Origin: DATFLL01 sp035267785
Lineage (GTDB): Bacteria > Pseudomonadota > Gammaproteobacteria > DATFLL01
Length of the DNA: 62,481 nt
Direction: 5' to 3'
Assembly: GCA_035267785.1 (NCBI GenBank)
Contig: DATFLL010000098.1
Location: 1 to 62,481 of the forward strand
In this document: in pieces, positions 1-9,705 of the stretch
Layout: each line of letters begins with the position of its first letter
How positions within the stretch are numbered: the first letter of the stretch is position 1
Notes under the pieces: generated by a model
What the model saw: the letters and a program-made list of their open reading frames with translations, nothing else
Database searches by the model: none
Told to the model about the DNA's origin: nothing
Translations under genes and position numbers: made by a program

Positions 1-1608
<1,608 letters not shown>

Positions 1609-1698
1609 GCGCCGCCTCCCCGCCCCCGTCCGGGGGCGGGGCTGGCCTGCCACGGAGAGGCCGCGTCGACGACGCGGACATTCGCAATTTCCAGCACG

Positions 1699-1724
1699 AG
1701 GCCGGTATAATACCGGCCTTTTTT
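1699..1724 (+). terminator. Perfect hairpin with T-run after hppA
   Basis: The 21-base palindrome AGGCCGGTATAATACCGGCC(T) is followed by six T residues, a classic intrinsic terminator for hppA. Its centre also spells TATAAT, a perfect -10 hexamer, but no convincing -35 sits 16-18 bases upstream. A second GC-rich inverted repeat (CCGCCCCCG/CGGGGGCGGG, about 1619-1640) lies just before it without a T-run. Confidence 0.75.
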
Positions 1725-1751
1725 CATGGCAGAGCCCGAGGAATACCCCCG

Positions 1752-2300
1752 ATGAACCTGGACAGAGTCAATTCCGGCCGCGACGTCCCCCACGACATCA
1801 ACGTCATCATCGAAATCCCGGCTCACAGCGACCCAATCAAGTACGAAGTCGACCATGAGACGGGGGCCATGTTCGTGGACCGGTTCATGAACACGGCCAT
1901 GCACTATCCGTGCAACTACGGCTATATCCCGCACACGCTGTCCGAAGACGGCGATCCGGTCGACGTGCTCGTGGTCACGCCCTTACCGCTGATCAGTGGT
2001 TCGGTCATCCGATGCCGGCCGGTGGGCATGCTCAATATGACCGACGAGGCCGGCCCCGACGCCAAACTGGTCGCCGTCCCGGTCGACAAGCTGTGCAAGT
2101 TGTATCGAGAGGTCAAAGAGGCCGAGGACCTGCACCCGATGCTGCTTGCCCAGATCGCACACTTCTTCGAGCACTACAAGGACCTGGAGGACGGCAAGTG
2201 GGTCAAGCTCGAGGGTTGGGCCGGCTCGGACGCGGCCAAGGCCGAGATCGTCGATGCGGTCAAGCGCTACAAGGAGGCGCCGGAGAAGCCGTTCTTCTGA
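1752..2300 (+). CDS. ppa: Soluble family I inorganic pyrophosphatase
   Basis: A 182-residue cytoplasmic enzyme hydrolysing PPi to two phosphates, which pulls biosynthetic reactions forward. The length fits the bacterial hexameric family (about 175 residues). The signature DGDPVD at residues 66-71 supplies the metal-binding aspartates, and the conserved HYPCNYGYIP segment lies at residues 51-60. The ATG follows a GAGGAA-like ribosome site. It stands about 140 bases after the membrane pyrophosphatase on the same strand, so both PPi-consuming routes are encoded side by side, separated by a terminator. Confidence 0.97.
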   Translation: MNLDRVNSGRDVPHDINVIIEIPAHSDPIKYEVDHETGAMFVDRFMNTAMHYPCNYGYIPHTLSEDGDPVDVLVVTPLPLISGSVIRCRPVGMLNMTDEAGPDAKLVAVPVDKLCKLYREVKEAEDLHPMLLAQIAHFFEHYKDLEDGKWVKLEGWAGSDAAKAEIVDAVKRYKEAPEKPFF

Positions 2301-2404
2301 CGAAGCGACGGGTACCGGCCGCGGGAACGTTGCAATCGCCGCAATCGCCCCCATATAAGCCACGTGTATCGGGCGAAGCCGCCCCCAATCGGACCCCAGT
2401 GAAC

Positions 2405-2962
2405 ATGAAGATCTGTATCGTCTCGGACAGCCACGACAACCGCCGCCTGCTCGCGCTCGCCGTCGAAGACGCCAAGGCCCGCGGCGCCGAAGCCATCCTG
2501 CACTGCGGCGACGTGGTTGCGCCGACGACGCTGCGTAGCGTCCTCAAGTACGACCTGCCGCTGCACGTTATCCACGGCAACAACACCGGCGACCTGTACA
2601 ACATGCATTTGCTGGAAAAGGAGGTCGACGGGGTGCTGCGTTACCACGGTCAGGACGCGGGCATCGATCTGGGCGGGCGGCGCATCTTCATGGTCCACTA
2701 TCCCCACTACGCACGGGCGATGGCGACGACGGGCGATTGGGACATCGTTTGCTGCGGCCACGACCACAAGGCCGAGGTCACCGAGATCGACAACATCAGG
2801 GGCGGCAAGACCCTCTACCTCAATCCGGGCACCGTCGGGGGCGTCGGCGCCAAACCGACGTATGTGATGGGGGACCTCGCCGCCATGGAATTCGCGGTCA
2901 ACGAAGTGCCGGCCGACCCGGCGCTGGTGTGCAACATGCCCTCGGTCACGCCTCACCACTGA
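2405..2962 (+). CDS. YfcE/MJ0936-type metallophosphoesterase
   Basis: A 185-residue calcineurin-like phosphodiesterase. The two-metal site motifs occur in order: DSHDN near the N-terminus, GDVV, HGNNTGD, HYPHY, GHDHK and NPGTV, matching the small YfcE/MJ0936 group that cleaves phosphodiesters in vitro; the physiological substrate is generally unknown. The first methionine codon at 2405 gives the family's usual start (M-K-x-x-x-x-S-D-S-H). A GTG two codons earlier (2399) is an alternative. It follows ppa by about 100 bases and may be cotranscribed. Confidence 0.85.
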   Translation: MKICIVSDSHDNRRLLALAVEDAKARGAEAILHCGDVVAPTTLRSVLKYDLPLHVIHGNNTGDLYNMHLLEKEVDGVLRYHGQDAGIDLGGRRIFMVHYPHYARAMATTGDWDIVCCGHDHKAEVTEIDNIRGGKTLYLNPGTVGGVGAKPTYVMGDLAAMEFAVNEVPADPALVCNMPSVTPHH

Positions 2963-3001
2963 ACGGGCCGCCGCGCCGGGCGCGCGGCAATCGCGAGAAA
3001 G

Positions 3002-3397
3002 CTACAGCGTGGGCGTCTGGGGATGGGCGAATTGCTGCTCGTGGCGGCGTTGGTCGCTGACACAGCGGCGCGCCGTCGGATAGGCCTGCAGGCGCTCGTA
3101 GCCGATCTCGGTACCGCAGTCCTCGCAGCGTCCGTAACCGCCCTGCGCCATGCGCGCCAGTGCGGCCTCGACTTCGCGCAGCTCGCCGAGCTCGCGGTCG
3201 ACGGCGGCCAGATCGAGGTCGGCCAGCAGATCCGCGGCCGACTCGTCGCCGATGTCGTGCACCCGCCCGGCAAGTTCGGTGTAACTCTCCTCGTCACTGC
3301 GCAGTAATTCGGCGCGGATCACCTCCAGCAGCTGCACACGTTCGGCGCGCAGCGTGCGCTGTAACTCGGCGACTTGTTCATCGGTCAGGCCAGTCAT
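3002..3397 (-). CDS. DksA/TraR-type zinc-finger protein with incomplete Cys set
   Basis: A 131-residue protein: an N-terminal helical coiled-coil half rich in Glu/Arg/Leu, then a C-terminal DksA/TraR finger. Members bind the RNA polymerase secondary channel and tune transcription. The finger reads C-E-D-C, 17 residues, then C-V-S-D, so the fourth zinc ligand is Asp rather than Cys. The ATG at 3397 is preceded by AGGAGAACGG, which decides the start over a longer in-frame methionine at 3427. It lies just downstream of moaE on the same strand, with a gap of about 50 bases. Confidence 0.82.
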   Translation of the reverse strand: MTGLTDEQVAELQRTLRAERVQLLEVIRAELLRSDEESYTELAGRVHDIGDESAADLLADLDLAAVDRELGELREVEAALARMAQGGYGRCEDCGTEIGYERLQAYPTARRCVSDQRRHEQQFAHPQTPTL

Positions 3398-3445
3398 CCG
3401 TCGTTCTCCTAAAAAATTTGGACCCAATGCTTATTCGGGCGGGGC

Positions 3446-3883
3446 TCAACCGGGCGTATTGTGTTCGACCCAGCGGCTGCCCTGTTCGAGGCGTTCCTTC
3501 TTCCAGAAGGGGGCGCGTGATTTGAGCTCTTCCATCAGGTAGCGACTGGCATCGAAGGCATCGGCACGGTGCGCCGACCACACTGCCACCAGCACGATGG
3601 GGTCGTTGGGGTTCAACTCGCCGACACGGTGCACGATGAAGCTGTCGAGCAGCTCCCAACGCTCGGCCGCGGTACGGCTGATGTCCCCGAGATAGCGCTC
3701 GGTCATTCCCGGGTAGTGTTCCAGCGTCATGCCGTGCACCACGTCACCCTCGTTGAAATCGCGCATGGTACCGACGAAAACCGCGGTGGCGCCGAAGCGC
3801 CCGTGCAGCTCGCTCGCCTCGTCCTGGTAACGGGCAAGCTCGGCCCAGGGGTCGAAGGACTGGGAACGGACCTCGACCCGCAT
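3446..3883 (-). CDS. moaE: Molybdopterin synthase catalytic subunit MoaE
   Basis: A 145-residue large subunit of molybdopterin synthase, which inserts sulfur carried on MoaD into precursor Z (cPMP) in molybdenum cofactor synthesis. Recognisable segments are GATAVFVGTMRDFNEG, MTLEHYPGMTE, the HRVGEL segment, and SAHRADAF followed by APFWKKE with the active-site lysines. Its start is one base from the moaD stop, so the two are translationally linked. It pairs with moaD at the usual stoichiometric spacing. Confidence 0.96.
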   Translation of the reverse strand: MRVEVRSQSFDPWAELARYQDEASELHGRFGATAVFVGTMRDFNEGDVVHGMTLEHYPGMTERYLGDISRTAAERWELLDSFIVHRVGELNPNDPIVLVAVWSAHRADAFDASRYLMEELKSRAPFWKKERLEQGSRWVEHNTPG

Positions 3884-3884
3884 C

Positions 3885-4118
3885 TCAGCCTCCCGTGACC
3901 GGCGGGAAGAAGGCGACTTCGTCGCCGTCGTCGACCGCGTGATCGGGGTTGACGTACTCCTGATTCACCGCGACCAGCACGTTGGCCGGAAGCGGCACGC
4001 CGTCGGCGACGGCGGCCCACACGTCCGAGGCGGTCAGGCCCGCCTCGGCGGCCACTTCATCGCCGGCGCGGTCCATACGTTCGCGCAGACTGGCAAAAAA
4101 TTTCACCTGAATCGACAT
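3885..4118 (-). CDS. moaD: Molybdopterin synthase sulfur carrier MoaD
   Basis: A 77-residue ubiquitin-fold sulfur carrier. It ends in Gly-Gly (VTGG), the tail that is adenylated by MoeB and converted to thiocarboxylate before sulfur is passed to precursor Z within MoaE. The VNQEYVNPDHAVDDGDEVAFFPPV stretch, here named by its ends only, is the typical C-terminal strand region. It is divergent from moaC, with about 160 bases between starts. Confidence 0.95.
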   Translation of the reverse strand: MSIQVKFFASLRERMDRAGDEVAAEAGLTASDVWAAVADGVPLPANVLVAVNQEYVNPDHAVDDGDEVAFFPPVTGG

Positions 4119-4279
4119 GGCATTGCGCCTCGGGCATTTGCACTCCAGGGGGGCCGAAGCCTATCATGAATCCCCGCTGGCCCCCAAAAGAGGCCCCGAC
4201 AGGGCCCACCCGTCCGGTATCCCTGAGGGGACGCGGGGCGGCGCTCGCGGCCCTCCATTTTTAGCGTAGCCTAAATATT

Positions 4280-4759
4280 ATGAGCAAACTGACCCATTTC
4301 AACAGCGAGGGCGATGCCCATATGGTCGACGTGGGTAATAAGGACGCGACCGCTCGCATCGCCGTCGCCGCCGGGCACATCACTATGCAGCCCGACACGC
4401 TGCGCCTGATCGAGGCGGGCGGGCACAAGAAAGGCGACGTTCTGGGCATCGCGCGTGTGGCCGGTATCATGGCGGCAAAACGGACCGCCGATCTGGTACC
4501 CCTGTGCCACCCACTCATGCTGACCCGTGTCGAGGTCGACCTGCGGGCCCAGCCGTCGAGCTCCAGTGTGGAATGCCGCGCCACGGTAGAGACGCGGGGT
4601 CAGACCGGGGTGGAAATGGAGGCATTGACCGCGGTGCAGATCGCATTGCTCACGGTCTACGACATGTGCAAGGCCGTCGATCGCGGCATGACCATCGAAG
4701 CGATCCGCCTGCTCGAAAAGTCCGGCGGCAAATCGGGGACCTGGAAGCGCGACGAATGA
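4280..4759 (+). CDS. moaC: Cyclic pyranopterin monophosphate synthase MoaC
   Basis: A 159-residue protein that converts the MoaA product to cyclic pyranopterin monophosphate, the first pterin intermediate of molybdenum cofactor. Conserved segments include HMVDVGNK near the N-terminus, LCHPL, TGVEMEALTAV and YDMCKAVDRGM, which build the active site in the hexamer. The ribosome site is poor (the ATG follows CTAAATATT). The gene faces away from moaDE, so the intergenic region 4119-4279 must hold both promoters; I could not identify a riboswitch there by eye. Confidence 0.96.
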   Translation: MSKLTHFNSEGDAHMVDVGNKDATARIAVAAGHITMQPDTLRLIEAGGHKKGDVLGIARVAGIMAAKRTADLVPLCHPLMLTRVEVDLRAQPSSSSVECRATVETRGQTGVEMEALTAVQIALLTVYDMCKAVDRGMTIEAIRLLEKSGGKSGTWKRDE

Positions 4760-4819
4760 GGCCGGCCCCGTGGGCGGTGGACCGCCGCGCCTACGGGGAC
4801 CGTCGAGGCAAGGATCGTA

Positions 4820-5770
4820 ATGAGCCATAACCACGACCATCACGACCACGGGCACTCCCATGCCCACCATCATCACCATGCCTCGTCCGGCAAGAAGCTG
4901 CTCGCCGCGCTGGGACTGACACTGAGCTTCGCCGGCGTGGAAGTGGCGGTCGGTTTTTGGTCCGGCTCGCTGACCCTGCTCGGCGACGCCGGTCACATGG
5001 CGACCGATTCGGTGGCGCTGGGTCTGGCCGCGGCGGCCGCCTGGCTGTCGCAGCGCCCGCCGAGCGAGCGCCACTCCTACGGCCTGGGTCGTGTCGAGGT
5101 GGTGGCGGCCATGGTCAACGCCCTGTTGATGCTGGCCGTGGTCGTGGGCATCGCAGTGGAGGCCGTCGAGCGCCTGGCTCAACCGACCAGCGTGCGCGGC
5201 GGTGCGGTTCTGCTGGTCGCGGCGCTGGGCCTGTTCATCAACGGGCTGGTCGCCTGGATCCTGATGCGCGGCGAATCCAACCTGAACGTGCGCGCGGCGC
5301 TGCTGCACGTGCTGGGCGATCTGCTCGGCTCGGTGGCCGCCATTACCGCCGGCGCGGTGATCTATTTCACCGGCTGGAACCTCATCGACCCGATCCTCGC
5401 CCTGCTGGTCTCGTTCCTGATTCTGTATTCGACGCTGCACCTGCTGCGCGAGAGCCTGCATGTCGTCATGGAAGGTGTACCGCGCCATCTCGACCTGCCG
5501 ACCATTGGGCTGCGCATGGCCGGGGTCGAGCACGTCCAATCGGTTCACGACCTGCACATCTGGACCCTATCCTCCGGCCAGGTTGCCCTCTCCGCCCACG
5601 TCGTGATCAAGGACATGGGCCACTGGGACACCGTGCTGCACAATCTGCGCGAGCTGCTCGCCCACGACTATGACATCGACCATGTCACCCTGCAGCCCGA
5701 ACGCGACGAACATGTCCTGCAACCCATGGACTACCACGAGCCGGTCGAGCCTCAGTCCTCTGCATCATGA
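4820..5770 (+). CDS. Cation diffusion facilitator metal exporter (CzcD/ZitB-like)
   Basis: A 316-residue inner-membrane Zn2+/H+ antiporter-type exporter. It opens with a His-rich cytoplasmic tail (about 14 His in the first 20 residues), has about six membrane helices and a cytoplasmic C-terminal domain. The metal site is seen as H-x3-D pairs in GDAGHMATDS (helix II) and HVLGDLLGS (helix V), the pattern of zinc-transporting members. It lies 60 bases after moaC, and its stop overlaps the 3' end of the convergent phosphatase-like gene by 19 bases. Confidence 0.93.
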   Translation: MSHNHDHHDHGHSHAHHHHHASSGKKLLAALGLTLSFAGVEVAVGFWSGSLTLLGDAGHMATDSVALGLAAAAAWLSQRPPSERHSYGLGRVEVVAAMVNALLMLAVVVGIAVEAVERLAQPTSVRGGAVLLVAALGLFINGLVAWILMRGESNLNVRAALLHVLGDLLGSVAAITAGAVIYFTGWNLIDPILALLVSFLILYSTLHLLRESLHVVMEGVPRHLDLPTIGLRMAGVEHVQSVHDLHIWTLSSGQVALSAHVVIKDMGHWDTVLHNLRELLAHDYDIDHVTLQPERDEHVLQPMDYHEPVEPQSSAS

Positions 5771-6156
5771 TTCCCGGGATCGCCGGCGGCATCACTGCGC
5801 GCCAGCATGCGCAGACCGGCTACCATCGAGCGGACCTGCGCCTCAATCTCGCCGGCGGCTTGCGCTTTCGTACCGACCAGGGTCCAGTGCTTGCGCCGGG
5901 TACCCGGAGGCAGCGGCGGGCAGTGTCGTTCGGACCCCGCGTCGAGCGTAACGACGAGATCCGCCCACGCCAACAGCGCCTCGGTCAGCGGGGCGCACTG
6001 CGCATCGACCGACCCGGCGCCCTCGCGCACCGCCAGGCTCGCCGCGCGAGCCTCCAGCCATCCCGTTCCGAGCCGGCTCCCCGCCGCCTCGGCCATACGA
6101 GCGCGAATCGCCGGTGCGGCCTCGAGAAACAGAATTCGGGCGTGACGTTTGTACAT
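5752..6156 (-). CDS. Low-molecular-weight phosphatase/arsenate reductase-fold protein lacking the catalytic Cys
   Basis: A 134-residue protein resembling the ArsC/LMW-PTP family. The N-terminal strand ILFLEAAPAIRARMAEA aligns with the usual ILFVCxxNxxRSxMAEA P-loop, but the nucleophilic Cys and the C-x5-R-S pattern are gone. Later ADLVVTLDAG and KHWTLVGT match the family's ADLVVTMG and KHW-x-x-x-DP segments, again without the acid Asp. It therefore looks like a non-catalytic relative. The ATG at 6156 gives the normal family start; a longer in-frame extension to 6441 has no family similarity. No arsenic genes are adjacent. Confidence 0.6.
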   Translation of the reverse strand: MYKRHARILFLEAAPAIRARMAEAAGSRLGTGWLEARAASLAVREGAGSVDAQCAPLTEALLAWADLVVTLDAGSERHCPPLPPGTRRKHWTLVGTKAQAAGEIEAQVRSMVAGLRMLARSDAAGDPGNHDAED

Positions 6157-6488
6157 CGCAGGACAAGGGATTAGGGGCAAGCCGACCGGAAAGTCAATAT
6201 CAGGTTCGAATATTCCGATATATTTGTCATTGGAGTTTACACCGCGATGCCCTTGAACCAAACGCTGACAAGCGCGTATTTTGACATCATCCGTTGTGGG
6301 CGTGCGGCTATCGTGATTAGGGCCACAAAATTCACACTGAAGCCCGCCCGCCAACGGCCGACAACTTCCCTGTAAATGGCGGCCTTTGGGCCAATGACCA
6401 TTGGATGGCGTTTCCCGAGGGCATGCATTCCTATAAGCCAACTGCGGACGTTCGTAGTCGTTGGCACAACAACGATAGGTGGCATGTC

Positions 6489-7448
6489 ATGTGGCGTACA
6501 CTGGTATTGACTCTCCTGATCTCCATCCCCGCGGCGCACGCTGCAAGTAACAAAGACTGGGTCCTCGAGCAGCGATTCAAATCCCAACTCACGGCCGCCC
6601 AACGGGGCGATAAGCAGGCACAGCTGGAAATCGGCCGGATGTACGAAAAGGGCCGGGGCGTCGACCAGAATATGCAAAAGGCAGTGCAGTGGCTGGCGAG
6701 ATCGGCCGCCCAGGGCCAGCCCACCGCAAAGGCGGAGTTGGGCATCATCTACTTCGAGGGCAATGGCGTCCAGCCCGACTACGACAAGGCCTTCGTGCTG
6801 CTCAGCACGGCGGCGGCGGCCAATGTGCCGAGTGCCCAGTTCTACCTCGGACGCATCTACGAAGAAGGCAAGGGGACACGGCAAAATCTCAACGTGGCCT
6901 TGAAGTGGTACCGTCAAGCGGCCACGAACGGCTATTACCCGGCCCGTGCCAAGGTCAACGCCGTGCGCAGCGAGCTGGCCAGCCATGAGGCCCCGAAACC
7001 GAAGCCGACTGCCGTTCACAAGGACCAGAACGCCGGCGACAAGACGCAAAAGGCAGTACTCGCCGGCGCCTGGACCTACAACAAAAAGGCCGTGGCCTAT
7101 CTCCCCTCCTCGGCGACGGTCTGCACGCCGCAGGACGGCGGCGCGGTGGAATGCGTTTCCAACCACCAGACGCGAACCATTGGCACCAACGTCATCACCT
7201 ACCGCACGCGCGCGCAGTTGTCCGGCTTCAAATCCTCGGGCGACTTCTCGGTGGCCTACACCAACGAGATCATCAAGGTCGAATCGACGAAGAAGGACGA
7301 CAAGGCCGCCGAAAGTGCCGCCAAGCGCCTGGCCGGTCAACACGAGGCCGAGCACACGCTCGTGTGCAAGCTCAAGGACACCAAGCACATCGACTGTCGC
7401 AAGGACAAGTTTCTCGACTTGGCCTTCGTCAAGGCCGCGGGCAAATAG
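6489..7448 (+). CDS. Secreted Sel1-repeat (TPR-like) protein
   Basis: A 319-residue exported protein. A cleavable signal peptide (MWRTLVLTLLISIPAAHA) is followed by at least three Sel1 repeats with the A-x2-LG-x2-Y-x2-G-x-G-V pattern (LEIGRMYEKGRGV, AELGIIYFEGNGV, FYLGRIYEEGKG), which form a protein-binding solenoid. The C-terminal half is a separate Lys-rich region without repeats, with several Cys. The ATG at 6489 follows AGGTGG and begins the signal peptide, so it is preferred over the upstream start at 6405. The partner is unknown. Confidence 0.82.
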   Translation: MWRTLVLTLLISIPAAHAASNKDWVLEQRFKSQLTAAQRGDKQAQLEIGRMYEKGRGVDQNMQKAVQWLARSAAQGQPTAKAELGIIYFEGNGVQPDYDKAFVLLSTAAAANVPSAQFYLGRIYEEGKGTRQNLNVALKWYRQAATNGYYPARAKVNAVRSELASHEAPKPKPTAVHKDQNAGDKTQKAVLAGAWTYNKKAVAYLPSSATVCTPQDGGAVECVSNHQTRTIGTNVITYRTRAQLSGFKSSGDFSVAYTNEIIKVESTKKDDKAAESAAKRLAGQHEAEHTLVCKLKDTKHIDCRKDKFLDLAFVKAAGK

Positions 7449-7525
7449 GCTCAAAAACGCCGCCGGCCTTCCGCCGCGGCCGGCTCGCCTTGTCGCTGCG
7501 CCGAGACATCGGGTATCGTAGAGCG

Positions 7526-8080
7526 ATGTCCTCCCGTTCGCATCTTTCCGACGCGGTGCCCCGCTGTTCCGAACACGAGGCGGCCATCGAGGCAGTGAGC
7601 CGCGCCGAGCACGAAGAGGCCCTTGCCCTGTTGGGGCGGGCGTCTGAATCCCAACCCGAGGACATGCGCATAGCGATCGACCGCGCCAAACTGCTGTTGC
7701 AGTTGGGCCGCCTCGACGAGGCCGAGACCGCCCTGCAGGCCCTGCCCGCGGCCGCACAGGACGAGGGCGATATCGGGGTACTGCGCGCGCACGTCGGTTT
7801 CCTGCGGGTCGCCGACGGCGCGCCGTCGCCCGAGGCCCTGGCCGCCCATCTGGAGCAGGCGCCCGAGGACTCGCGCGCGCGCCATCGGCTTGCGGCCCAG
7901 CTGCTGTTTCGCGACGACTACGCCGGCGCGCTGGACCAACTGCTCGAGCTGGTGCGCCGCGATCGCGAATTCGACGACGGGGCGGGGCGCCGTGGCATGT
8001 TGGCGATCTTCCACGTCCTGGGTCCCGCGCATCCCCTCGTGGCGCAATACCGTGAGCCCCTGAACGATGCGCTGCGCTGA
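7526..8080 (+). CDS. TPR protein resembling the C-terminal half of YbbN/CnoX, without thioredoxin domain
   Basis: A 184-residue cytoplasmic helical protein. The stretch ALDQLLELVRRDREF, then GRRGMLAIFHVLG and HPLVAQYR, matches the C-terminal TPR region of the thioredoxin-like co-chaperone YbbN (CnoX). No thioredoxin fold or CxxC is present upstream; a single Cys occurs near residue 14. It sits 25 bases before mutH on the same strand. It may be a stand-alone TPR adaptor; function is inferred only from this partial similarity. Confidence 0.6.
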   Translation: MSSRSHLSDAVPRCSEHEAAIEAVSRAEHEEALALLGRASESQPEDMRIAIDRAKLLLQLGRLDEAETALQALPAAAQDEGDIGVLRAHVGFLRVADGAPSPEALAAHLEQAPEDSRARHRLAAQLLFRDDYAGALDQLLELVRRDREFDDGAGRRGMLAIFHVLGPAHPLVAQYREPLNDALR

Positions 8081-8104
8081 TCGCCGCGCACACGATATCT
8101 AGCC

Positions 8105-8797
8105 ATGGCGCCGCTCGCCGCACGGGTCCCGCCGCCGACGACCGAGACCGAGCTGCTGGATCGGGCCGGCGCGATCGCGGGCCTGTCGCTCGGTGCATTG
8201 GCCGCACGGCTCGGCCGGCGCGTTCCCCGCGATCCGGTGCACGCCAAGGGGTGGTTCGGCCAGCTCGTCGAAACCGCGCTCGGTGCAAGCGCAAGCTCTC
8301 TGCCCGAGCCCGATTTTCAACTGATCGGCGTTGAGCTCAAGACACTGCCCATCAATCGCCAGGGGCGCCCCAAGGAATCGACTTACGTCTGCACGGTACC
8401 CCTGACCGACAATGTCGGCCTGACCTGGGAAGACTCGCTGGTACGGCGCAAGCTCAATCGCGTGCTGTGGCTGCCGGTCGAGGCCGAACCCGAATTGCCC
8501 TTGAGCGAACGGCGCATCGGCACGGCCCTGCTCTGGAGCCCGGACACCGAGGAAGAGCAAGGGCTGCGGCGCGACTGGGAGGAATTGATGGACATGGTAT
8601 GCCTGGGCGAACTCGAACGCCTCAGCGCCCGCCATGGGACCTGGCTGCAGATCCGGCCCAAGGCCGCCGATTCACGCGCCCTGTGTGCCAGCACCGACGC
8701 CAACGGCGACCTGGCGCTCGGGCTGCCGCGCGGCTTCTACCTGCGAACCCGGTTCACCGCGCGGGTGCTGGCCCGCCACTACGCGACTGCGCGCTGA
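8105..8797 (+). CDS. mutH: DNA mismatch repair endonuclease MutH
   Basis: A 230-residue endonuclease that nicks the unmethylated strand at hemimethylated GATC sites after activation by MutS-MutL. The type II restriction-enzyme-like catalytic triad D-x6-E-x-K is visible as DFQLIGVELK with D70, E77 and K79, the same numbering as in E. coli. The KGWFGQLVE segment and the GFYLRTRFT C-terminal motif are also conserved, and length is normal. Presence of mutH implies Dam methylation and places the organism among gammaproteobacteria. Confidence 0.97.
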   Translation: MAPLAARVPPPTTETELLDRAGAIAGLSLGALAARLGRRVPRDPVHAKGWFGQLVETALGASASSLPEPDFQLIGVELKTLPINRQGRPKESTYVCTVPLTDNVGLTWEDSLVRRKLNRVLWLPVEAEPELPLSERRIGTALLWSPDTEEEQGLRRDWEELMDMVCLGELERLSARHGTWLQIRPKAADSRALCASTDANGDLALGLPRGFYLRTRFTARVLARHYATAR

Positions 8798-8921
8798 GCC
8801 ACCGGCCGGCGTCAACGCGGCGGCTCGCCCGCCTGCCCGATACGTCGTCATTGGTCCCTGATACAATACGCGCCCGCGCCGCGCTCACCCGGGTCGGCCC
8901 CACGCACACGACACTGGAACC

Positions 8922-9662
8922 ATGGAACCCCTCGTCCTGATCGCCTTTCTCGCCGCCGTCGCAGTCGGCGCCTACATCCAGACCGTGGCCGGTTTCGCGC
9001 TGGGGCTCATTGTCATGGGATCGGTGACGATCTTTCACCTGGTGCCCGTCGCCTTTACCGCCGTGGTCATCAGCATCATCTCGCTGTTCAATACGCTGCT
9101 GACGCTGTATCGGCGCCAGCATCACATCCAATGGCGAGTCGTCGCGCTGGCCTCGGCCGGTATGCTGCCCGCGATCGTCGCCGGCGTCCTCACCCTGGAC
9201 GCCTTGAGTACCGGCTCGGTTCAGACGCTGCACATGCTGCTGGCCGCGTTCATCCTGATCGGCGGCACCCTGCTGATGCTAAAACCCCACCCGCACACAC
9301 GTCCCTCGCGGCCCTGGGTCACCTTCGTCATCGGCGCCGTCGGCGGGTTGTTCGGCGGGATGTTCAGCACCGCAGGTCCGCCGATGGTGTATTACATGTA
9401 CCGCCAGCCCTATGCCATCGCGACGGTACGATCGACGCTACTGGCGGTGTTTTCCATAGCGACCACGGCGCGCATCGCGTACGTGGGGTTCCAGGGCGAA
9501 ATCACCGGCGACATGCTGCACCTGAGCCTTCTCAGCCTGCCAGTCGTGGTCGTCATGACGCTGCTCGGCCGACGATACCCCCCGCCGTTCTCCGACGTGA
9601 ACATGCGCCGCTTTGCGTTTGGATTGCTCGTGCTGCTTGGATTGGCCCTGTTGTTGACCTGA
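8922..9662 (+). CDS. TauE/SafE-family membrane exporter
   Basis: A 246-residue polytopic inner-membrane protein with about eight hydrophobic segments arranged as two homologous halves. It shows the family's N-terminal G-x-x-x-Q-x-x-x-GFALGL motif (GAYIQTVAGFALGLI) and the repeat GGLFGGMFSTAGPPMV in the second half. Members are proposed exporters of sulfite, sulfoacetate or related organosulfonates; the substrate here is not determined. A hairpin at 9669-9686 separates it from a convergent MFS gene. Confidence 0.88.
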   Translation: MEPLVLIAFLAAVAVGAYIQTVAGFALGLIVMGSVTIFHLVPVAFTAVVISIISLFNTLLTLYRRQHHIQWRVVALASAGMLPAIVAGVLTLDALSTGSVQTLHMLLAAFILIGGTLLMLKPHPHTRPSRPWVTFVIGAVGGLFGGMFSTAGPPMVYYMYRQPYAIATVRSTLLAVFSIATTARIAYVGFQGEITGDMLHLSLLSLPVVVVMTLLGRRYPPPFSDVNMRRFAFGLLVLLGLALLLT

Positions 9663-9668
9663 ACCGCC

Positions 9669-9686
9669 GTCCCGGCCAACCGGGAC
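9669..9686. terminator. Short hairpin between convergent genes
   Basis: GTCCCGG, loop CCAA, then CCGGGAC form a perfect 7-bp stem between the stops of the TauE/SafE gene and the convergent MFS gene. There is no T-run, so it could serve both strands weakly. Confidence 0.45.
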
Positions 9687-9705
9687 ACTACGTATCGGAT
9701 CCCGC

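Noticed and set aside
1706..1711. TATAAT in the hppA hairpin as the ppa promoter
   Set aside because: No good -35 hexamer at 16-18 bases; the sequence is fully explained by the terminator palindrome.
4119..4279. Molybdenum cofactor riboswitch between moaD and moaC
   Set aside because: No recognisable conserved stems could be confirmed by eye; a covariance-model search would be needed.
6237..8294. Long minus-strand open frame opposite the Sel1, TPR and mutH genes
   Set aside because: Antisense shadow; the plus-strand genes have signal peptide, repeats and MutH catalytic residues.
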